NCBI GenBank assembly: GCA_013339765.2
Contig: CM023450.1
Location: 189,924,688-189,988,687, forward strand
Source: Haemaphysalis longicornis
Taxonomy: Eukaryota > Arthropoda > Arachnida > Ixodida > Ixodidae
Length of the DNA stretch: 64,000 bases
Direction of reading: 5' to 3'
Positions 57,701 through 64,000 of this stretch are shown here, piece by piece. The notes under the pieces are model-generated. The model made no database searches. It worked only from the letters and a program-made list of their open reading frames with translations, and was not told the DNA's origin. A program made the position numbers and the translations under genes. How positions within the stretch are numbered: position 1 is the stretch's first letter; each line of letters begins with the position of its first letter.

Positions 57701-59300
57701 AAAGGAAAGGAAGTTGCAATGTCAGATGCCGAAACAACAACAGCCCAATACGATATAAAACTGGAGTAACAAAGTGTTCGGGTGTCAAAAATATTTCGCA
57801 TGGATCGGAAGATCAGTAGAAGCAAGCAAATGTTTTACTGAAAAAAACAGCATTCACCTAAGGAGAAAAATTCAGCCCTATAACCTGCAATAAAATACCG
57901 ATAATGTATTGTCCATAGAAGAAACGCAGGGTACATGGGTAAGAGGAGCAGTAGAAGCAAGTAAATGTTTCTGAAATACATGACAACAAGCAAGCACGTA
58001 AAGCCAAACTACTACCGCTATACCATAAGACTTAAGAGGAATAAAGTATATTGTGTGTAGAAAAGAAATATTACATTGACCCTAAGAGCATAGAAAAGAG
58101 TAAATATTATTGAAAAAAATAAACAAAAAGCAATGACACAAACCAACAACCATCACAGCTTACAAACACAGCTTACAACTTCAGAAATAATTAGTGGGGA
58201 AATATACGTACGTAGAACAAACATTTGTCACTAGGGACTGAAGAGTACAACAAGCAGATAAATTTACCTTAACCAAAACAAGAAGAAATAATCTAAAGCC
58301 AACACAACTACACCATATTATCGTACAACCAAAAGAGACAAAAGAAATATTCCTTAAACTATCAATAGTAGTTGGGCTGGAAGAGCAGTAAAATGAAGTA
58401 AGTGTTTTATTTTAACCAAATGACAAGCCCATAACTGAAATTAAAACGAGAAAAATTTATTTCCGCAAGTCTAATATAAATATAAGAAATGGGCAATGGT
58501 GCGCATACCAAAAACGAATCAAACGCCGTAAAAGCCAGTAAAATATATTCACGTGGCCAAAGACGACGCAGTTTTCTTCAAAGAAAACAAGTTTAGTGGA
58601 GCAAACTTGTGCTCCCCTAACAACTCAAAAGAATACAGAGGCGGCGAAGCTGCGGTAAACAAATTGACTTGCGCAGGCGAAGTTCCTCCAAAGAAATGCC
58701 GCGAAGTATGCTCTGCAGGCTTTTTCTTTCGGCGCGAGTGTTTCTGTAACCGTCGATTTACATCCAGAACATTGTAGATTAGAGAAGATTATTCTGGGCT
58801 AATGACCTTAAGATGAAACAGTGTGCTTATCTGAATGACATAGCCCTTCCGGCATAAAAAAAAGAATGAGAGACGCGCTTTGCTCGGGACACAGATAACA
58901 GAGCCTGGCGTGGCCGGGCACTAAAAACAAACAATACATAAACAAACCCATACGTGTTCGCGGCAATATTCATTCAATCAAAACAACAAGCAAGCACGTA
59001 AAACCGAAACAATTACCCCTACATAATCTAAAAATAAAAATCTATAAAGAATGTTGCAAAAAACAAAAATATATAATTTCGTCACAGGAGCAGTAGAAGA
59101 AAGCGTAATTGTTGCATTGATAGAAAACGGTTCCCTCAAGCAAGCACAGCCTAATTCCCCACAACCTAATAAAACGGGTGAAGAACAGTGCGTGGAACAA
59201 AAACCTATTACTTGGTCCAGAACAACAGTTGAAAAGAGAAAATGTTTCATTGAAACAAAGCAGCAGGCAATTACCTCAAGCTAAAACAAAGCTTAATACC
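54770..59300. repeat. AT-rich degenerate tandem array, period ~138 bp
   Basis: Diverged copies of one unit recur head to tail. Two anchors keep their order and spacing: an ACAAGCAATTACCTAAAGCC-like block (for example 55093, 55513, 55850, 56411, 56829, 57308, 57987, 59265) and, about 20 bases before it, a GTAAATATTTCATT-like block (54943, 55070, 55208, 55495, 57431, 57825, 58095, 59237). Spacings between successive copies are mostly 130-150 bp, so about 30 units. Copies differ at many positions, so the array is old. A solo LTR splits it at 58547-58965. AT-only sequence fills 55735-55800. Minus-strand frames rich in F, L and C are by-products. Confidence 0.8.
58547..58965 (-). repeat. Solo LTR of the gypsy family, minus strand
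   Basis: 419 bp aligns end to end with the LTRs at 41180 and 46750 in reverse orientation: TGGAGCAAACTTGTGCTCCC, GAATACAGAGGCGGCGAAGC, GATTATTCTGGGCT and the terminal GTTCGCGGCA. It is considerably more diverged than those two are from each other. ATAT flanks it on both sides (58543-58546 and 58966-58969). No internal sequence is present, so it arose by LTR-LTR recombination. Confidence 0.9.
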
Positions 59301-59411
59301 CTACAACAAAAACTGGTTTTACAAATTTTGCCCAGGACAAGGACATGTTGAGGAAGAGGTAAATATGCCAACCAAGGACGTTTATTGAAAGCAGTCCCAA
59401 CGTGTCGGATT

Positions 59412-60204
59412 CTACCGGGCTTCTCCATGAAAAATGACTGAGTAATACCAGAAGCCAGTGGTGGCAGAAGGTGTCTTTTTTTTACTCGCATCTTGCCGTT
59501 GCGTATCGGATGCCGTCGGCTTAGATGGTGGGGATATATTCAGGCCTTCTTGGTTCCCTTGTATGGCCAGGACTCTCGGAGTATTCTGTTTGAGTGATTG
59601 GTTTCGGTTCCAATCCCCTTCACACCATCCAAGACAATCTTGTGGTTGGCTTTTTGCAGCGTCCTGATAACTCACTGCGCTGAATTTTCTACTTCCAAAC
59701 GTCGGTTTTGTGCTGTCGGAGTCGTTCCCGGAAGTTCCTATTTTGCCAATGTACCTAGCAGGGAATTGTGCGCTAGCTATTTTTTAGTCGACCCATTGGG
59801 CTTCTCCTTTCGGCGGATGCTCTTTCGGGCGGGGCATCATCTGTCCAAGCGTTGACACTGGCTTGCTAGAGACGACAATGCCTTCTGAAGAATGCGGGAA
59901 AAATCTAACATCAGGCACTCCAAAAAACCAAACTTTCAGCGTTGAAAAAATGAAGCCACACATACCCATCGGGACACCTTTGTTGTAAATAATCATCAAG
60001 ACTACTCCCTTTTTCCGAGAGAGGGGTTTTAGCCAAAGGTAATAGCAATAATGTAACAACTACCTGCCCCGCTCTGCCAAAAGTGGTTAGAGCCATCAAA
60101 AGTGGAAATATGTGTCTCAAAAACGGCGTCCAAGAGGTAGTCAGAATGAAGGTGATTTGCTTCTGTCGAACATCCCCGACGCTACCAACAGGAATTGAAA
60201 TCAA
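59412..60204 (-). pseudogene. Possible LINE ORF1 remnant
   Basis: Minus-strand frames give VGDVRQKQITFILTTSWTPF (compare GDVR...ITFILTF in I-type ORF1 proteins), and further down QDAAKSQPQDCLGWCEGDWN and KPTASDTQRQDASKKKTPSA. No zinc knuckle is recognisable. Several frame changes. It lies downstream of the tandem array and upstream of an unrelated LINE tail on the other strand. Confidence 0.3.
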
Positions 60205-60230
60205 ATGAAGCTTCAGCTATCCATAGCCTT

Positions 60231-60557
60231 CGTCGCATCCAAACGAATACCGTCGTCCATCCAATTCGCTTACACCACATTTTATCCCACTCAATTTCCC
60301 GCCAATGCACTTTTTGCTCTAAGCCTGGCACGCTTGTCCACATTTTTTAGAATGAGCGCATAACCCAAAGCTCGCACCCTTTCCCCTCATCCCCCTCTAT
60401 GAGCTGTGGGAGAACGTAATCACCAGCGACCACCTGGACGTCCAGCAAATACTGGGGTCTAGGGCGTCGGTCGCCGGTCATCACATGGATTCCCGGACTA
60501 AGGAACCACTCCTTCTTTACAAGCCTCATTAAAGTTTCATACTGCTACTACTACTAC
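60231..60557 (+). pseudogene. LINE 3' terminus with (CTA)n tail
   Basis: Peptide YELWENVITSDHLDVQQILG and SRASVAGHHMD ends the ORF near 60528, followed by ATTAAAGTTTCATACTGCTACTACTACTAC. Upstream residues (CTFC... HIF) may be the Cys/His motif. The same terminus occurs in reverse at 31240-31400. The tail joins the Penelope fragment directly. Confidence 0.65.
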
Positions 60558-61627
60558 AAAGTGATGATAACGTCGTAATGCTCCTTGCTGAGAAAGAAAA
60601 TTGTACCGTCGTGCTTGACGAGCAAGCCTACGAAAGAAAAGTTCAAGAACATCTTGATTGCTGAACGTACCAAAGACTGAAAAAGAACCCTACCCCACAA
60701 GTTCAATGGGAGCTGAACCAACTCTCGCCCAACATTTTCAAGAGGTACCCCGAATGGCGAAGCCTGTATTTACTACACATCTGCTGGAATAGCTCAGTGC
60801 CTGGTTTTTATTGGGCTACCCAAAATTTATAGGCCTGATGTGCCCCTCCGGCCTATTGTTGGCTTGGCAAACTCAAACTATTGAGCCCTGTTCATCCTGC
60901 TTAATCATATTCTTTCCCCTTCCGTCAAAAAACCGTCCACCCGCGTCAGGAGCCCCAGACACTATGTAGAATTAATTTCGAAAGTATCAACCGAGCGAGG
61001 TGACATAGCAGTCTTCTTTTACATCGTGTCGCTTTTCACCAGCCTTCCTGTTATTCTGTCAGTCGTAACCGCCACAACTGCCCTCGAGAACGACGAAAGC
61101 CTTAGCTCAAGTACCTGCCTCTGCTTCAGCTAAATACCGCAATTCTTGTAGCTCTCTGCCTGCAGAGCACCTATTTCTGCTACAAACCTTGATATTTCCA
61201 ACAAGCGAGTGGAACTGCGACGAGGACTGCTATTTTTGTAACCACAGGGAATCTGGTTATGGCAAAAAAACGAAATGACTGCTCTGGAAAATTTCGCTAG
61301 AATGCCTCAGGTGTTTCTCCGGTACGTGCTGAATCCGATTGAACCAGCCATCTAGATCACCATGGACAAAGAAACAGACAGCACCTTACTGTGCCACCAC
61401 GTTCTGATAAAAAGACAGCCAAATCGAGCAAAGTTTAGTTGCCATGAAGCCCACCCATACCGGCCGATACTTACAATTCGATTCTTACTGGCCAAATTTC
61501 CACAAATCTCTGTAGTCTTAGCTTTATTATTTAGAGCGATAACTGTATGCTCAAAAGTGGACGTCCAAAGAAACAAAGCAAAAGCTGTAGTTGCGGATAT
61601 GAAGAAAAACGGACAAGTAGGGCGCTA
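60558..61627 (+). pseudogene. Penelope-like element reverse transcriptase
   Basis: Frames give LAEKENCTVVLDEQAYERKV at 60580, then RPDVPLRPIVGLANSN, HYVELISKVSTERGDIAVFF followed by YIVSLFTSLPV (RT motif A), TALENFARMPQVFLRYV, DKETDSTLLCHHVLIKR and ISVVLALLFRAITVCS. This order and wording (LRPI, SLFTSLPV, LRYVDD, DKETD) are characteristic of Penelope-like retroelements. The motif A aspartate is replaced by Tyr (TAC at 61020-61022), and after LRYV the catalytic DD is LN. No GIY-YIG endonuclease is found downstream. Inactive. Confidence 0.8.
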
Positions 61628-61854
61628 AGCCGGGGCAAAAGGAGGCACAGACAGGACGACTGTTCGTTGCAAGGCAACGCAATTTCTATTCCGCGTGCAC
61701 TTAGCGATTCCCCTTGTCCTCGTGCCCTCGCGCTGCAGCGCAGCGTGTCACGCCTTGTCACTCAGTCTGCTACGCAAGGTGCGGCGCTCGGTCCTGCGAT
61801 GTAACTGGAGCTGCTGCTACAGGGCTCCCACCATGAGTGTAGTGAGAGTGACGA

Positions 61855-62215
61855 GCGAAAACGCCATTCGGGTGTACAGTGGACACGCGGAGGTGGTATT
61901 GTTAAAGGACGCAGAGCACGTTCCAACGAAATGACTTTGGGCGGCTCAAAGTACGCGGATTTCAGGCGTTCATGCCGTTGATGCCCAGCACGAATGTCGA
62001 CGTGTGGCGCTGTACAACCCGGTATGGACCAATATAATGAGGCCACAGTTGTCCTCGGACAGATGCGTAACGCGCTTAAATATGCGGGGCAGTTTTGAGG
62101 CCTGGGTGCGTGTAAGCCGTCAGGTACTTTTCAAGGCTAGCGGGTTTTGGCAGAAGGTGCTGAAAAACCTCACGTACTTTATCGATGTAGTCGCTGGAAG
62201 TGACGGGGTGTGAAG
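61855..62215 (-). pseudogene. Ty3/gypsy integrase C-terminus fragment
   Basis: Minus-strand frames read SSHPVTSSDYIDKVREVFQH, HIXARYASVRGQLWPHYIGP (X is a stop) and YRVVQRHTSTFVLGING, then in another frame ERLKSAYFEPPKVISLE. GPY followed by a short beta-rich segment and RLK.AYFEPP matches the 3' end of pol in a tick-type gypsy element different from the 41-47 kb copy. Nothing upstream remains because the BEL element adjoins. Confidence 0.5.
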
Positions 62216-62404
62216 ACTCTGCAGCGAAAGGGAACGAGGAGACCAGACGTCCGGCTATCCAAGATAGCTACGACCGACTGCCGAGAGAGCCGCGCTCGTG
62301 GAGGGAGCCCCGCTGCCTGCCTCGTGGCGCGCTTCTTTCTCTTTATTTAACACACTCCCGTGGCCACCAAGTTGAGCAGAGACTTGTTGCACCATAACAT
62401 CTGT
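62216..62404 (-). repeat. Possible BEL/Pao 3' LTR
   Basis: On the minus strand the segment starts TGTTATGGTGCAACAAG and has TTAAATAAAGAGAAAG (poly(A) signal). It follows the pol C-terminus of the BEL element, the expected place for its 3' LTR. The far end is not defined and no partner LTR is in the window. Confidence 0.35.
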
Positions 62405-64000
62405 GAACCCTGTCGCCGTATCTTAAGACCCGATGACAGGCGGACGGAAATACACTGGCGGAAGAAGAATGGTCGCACAATCCGTCGCGACCGAAACCGG
62501 TGGCGATGGTGGTCGAGTTGTTAGACGGCAGGCATCGGCTTGTCTTCTAGAAGCACGACGTCCTCTACTTCGAGCTTGGCTGGCGGCTGTTCTGTTACCT
62601 CGTGGGTGAATCGAAGCAGCAGGAGGTATTCCCATATCGGACGGTGCCACAGACGATACCCCTTGGCGGCTGGGGTGCTGTCACAGTATGCGCAGCTCGC
62701 TGCCAGTCAACAAGAGTTCTAGAAGGCAGAGTTTCTGCTGAAGGCAAGTGTTCCCTTTGCTTAGCCAGGAGTGCGCTTGGAACAGCGGGCATGGCTTCGC
62801 TCTTTGCCACAGGCTTTTCCGACACAAACTTGGTGATATTGTCCTCCCTCAGAACAAGGCTGTCTGAGCCCTTCCACTGCATGCCCAGCACTTTCATGAT
62901 GCAGGGGTCACCTATCTTCGTTTTAAAATCAAGTTTCCCCTTTTGGAAGGACGGATGGTTGGCGGCGTCGCTGCTTGGCTCTTCGTTGCGGAGCAACACC
63001 TGATCCCGGTGGTTTTCTTTGCGATCATGAAGTTCGAACGGTTGGACGGCGGGGTCGTTGAACGTGGAGTTTCCCGTAGTGCCCCGAGTTTCGCTGACTT
63101 CCAGGCGGAACATGGACGATTCATCATTGTCTACGGCAGCGTCTTCCGTGGACGATTCTCTAAGGGAAAGAAAGGGTGCGCTCGAGTGAGCGGTCGAAAG
63201 GCTTGAGCTGTCGAGTTGAGTACCTTGAACGGTCCAGCCCAGAACCGTCTCCACGGCCATCGGAGTGGGGAAAATTCTCGAAACGTTTACTGTTACCACC
63301 TTCCAATACGCGTCTGAACCGATCAACACGCTGACCTGGTCCTCTCTAAATGTGGGCGCAAGTCGGGGATCCGCAGGAACTTGTCCCTGATCGGCCATCG
63401 CACGAACGATTTCTTTGCTGACGGACGGGCTTGTGCTGGTGCGGGCTTGTGCTGGGCCTCGACTGTGATGTTCTGGCCATCGTGCTGACTTTTACGTGTC
63501 AAAGAGACACTGTTGCACTTAACAGGTGCTCTCGGGCGAGTGTCTCCGAACGTAGAAAGCGTTCGACGTTCGACAGCGTTGACCGGACAACAAGGTGCTT
63601 GGGAAACGTCGCGTCGAATGAACGTTCGCTGGCTCCCCGTGCCGAACAAAAAGCGAACAAGCAGCTGGTGACTCTGTCCGAGGGGCCATGCACGGCCTCT
63701 CTGGAGAAGCACCGACATGGGTCCTGCACCGCTGGTGGACGCGGATGTCACCGCGCTGGCATTATTGATTGCTGCCCCTTTGCTGCGACTTTGCTCCGAC
63801 TCTGGACTGGTGGGCCCAAACCCTTCCGCAGGGAGCTAGATGTCGCACAGCGACGTAAGGTCGTGACGGGAACAGTGGCTGCAGACAAGACTGTTGGCTT
63901 TTTTGCAGTGTCTGGCGAAATGGTTGTGCTTTCCGCACCTGAAACAGCACCTGTTTGCCTGCAGTCGCTTTTGCTTCTCCTCGGGGGATACCGCCGATGT
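62405..64000 (-). pseudogene. BEL/Pao retrotransposon, internally deleted, runs off the window
   Basis: Minus strand, right to left: a gag zinc knuckle CCFRCGKHNHFARHCKKA with a further CSHCSRHDLTSLC (about 63840-63955), then the protease VRFLFGTGSQRTFIRRDVS, where the catalytic D of DTGS is G (63635-63643), then VSVLIGSDAYWKVV and MAVETVLGWTVQG, the block that follows the protease in BEL/Pao pol. Around 62600 the sequence changes abruptly to AKLEVEDVVLLEDKPMPAV, the end of the integrase, so RT, RNase H and most of integrase are missing. The 268-residue open frame at 62595-63398 extends into this junction. Confidence 0.75.

Noticed and set aside
54773..58000. Minus-strand frames rich in Phe/Leu/Cys that look like membrane proteins
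   Set aside because: They arise from the AT-rich tandem array; the same peptide style recurs with the repeat unit.
10..64000. Bacterial symbiont or viral insertion
   Set aside because: No bacterial-style genes or viral proteins seen; the retroelements are ordinary transposons without envelope genes.

Overview
This is a 64-kb piece of a eukaryotic, arthropod-type genome, most likely from a hard tick (Ixodida, probably a metastriate). The argument for tick is a tRNA-derived SINE at 39431-39667 that matches my recollection of the tick SINE Ruka, together with the mix of LINE, Ty3/gypsy, BEL/Pao, Penelope and small inverted-repeat elements. There are spliced-type exons, no operons, ribosome binding sites or CRISPR, and a run of exactly 100 N at 37582-37681, so this is a scaffolded assembly. 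Repeats dominate, and most protein-like signal is decayed transposon coding sequence.

Layout. 1-5.2 kb: the 3' part of a LINE with RNase H, then several broken RTE-like LINE pieces in both orientations. 5.9-7.3 kb: two short inverted-terminal-repeat elements around a frameshifted candidate exon (6453-6642). 7.5-8.1 kb: an LTR-like or promoter-like stretch with a TATA box. 8.4-9.96 kb: the 3' half of another LINE ending in a trinucleotide tail. 10-24.7 kb: mostly unassigned, with one convincing coding exon (14697-15100), a (CAGA)n-bearing repeat and a 59-bp-arm hairpin. 24.7-27.3 kb: three inverted-repeat elements around a terminal EGF-domain exon (26262-26543). 28.0-28.8 kb: a composite inverted/direct repeat. 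30.7-31.1 kb: a second (CAGA)n repeat copy. 34.8-37.9 kb: an endonuclease/RT LINE containing the assembly gap. 37.9-40.2 kb: a CR1/Jockey-like LINE carrying the SINE. 40.25-50.2 kb: an opposite-strand LINE of the same general type, split by a 6-kb Ty3/gypsy element (LTRs 41180-41600 and 46750-47174, target duplication ATAT).

50.7-54.6 kb is the most gene-like part: a minus-strand multi-exon gene with a basic/coiled-coil N-terminus and a probable BEN domain, facing away from a plus-strand two-exon gene with an in-frame stop. From about 54.7 to 59.3 kb lies an AT-rich degenerate tandem array (period near 138 bp) interrupted by a solo LTR of the same gypsy family, again with an ATAT duplication. 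The right end holds a LINE 3' terminus, a Penelope-like RT, a gypsy integrase tail and an internally deleted BEL/Pao element running off the window.

Host-gene candidates are the exons at 14697-15100 and 26262-26543 and possibly the divergent pair at 50.7-54.6 kb, which could itself be a two-gene DNA transposon. Many breaks are single-base indels; the young gypsy copy shows enough of them that uncorrected long-read errors should be considered before calling things pseudogenes.
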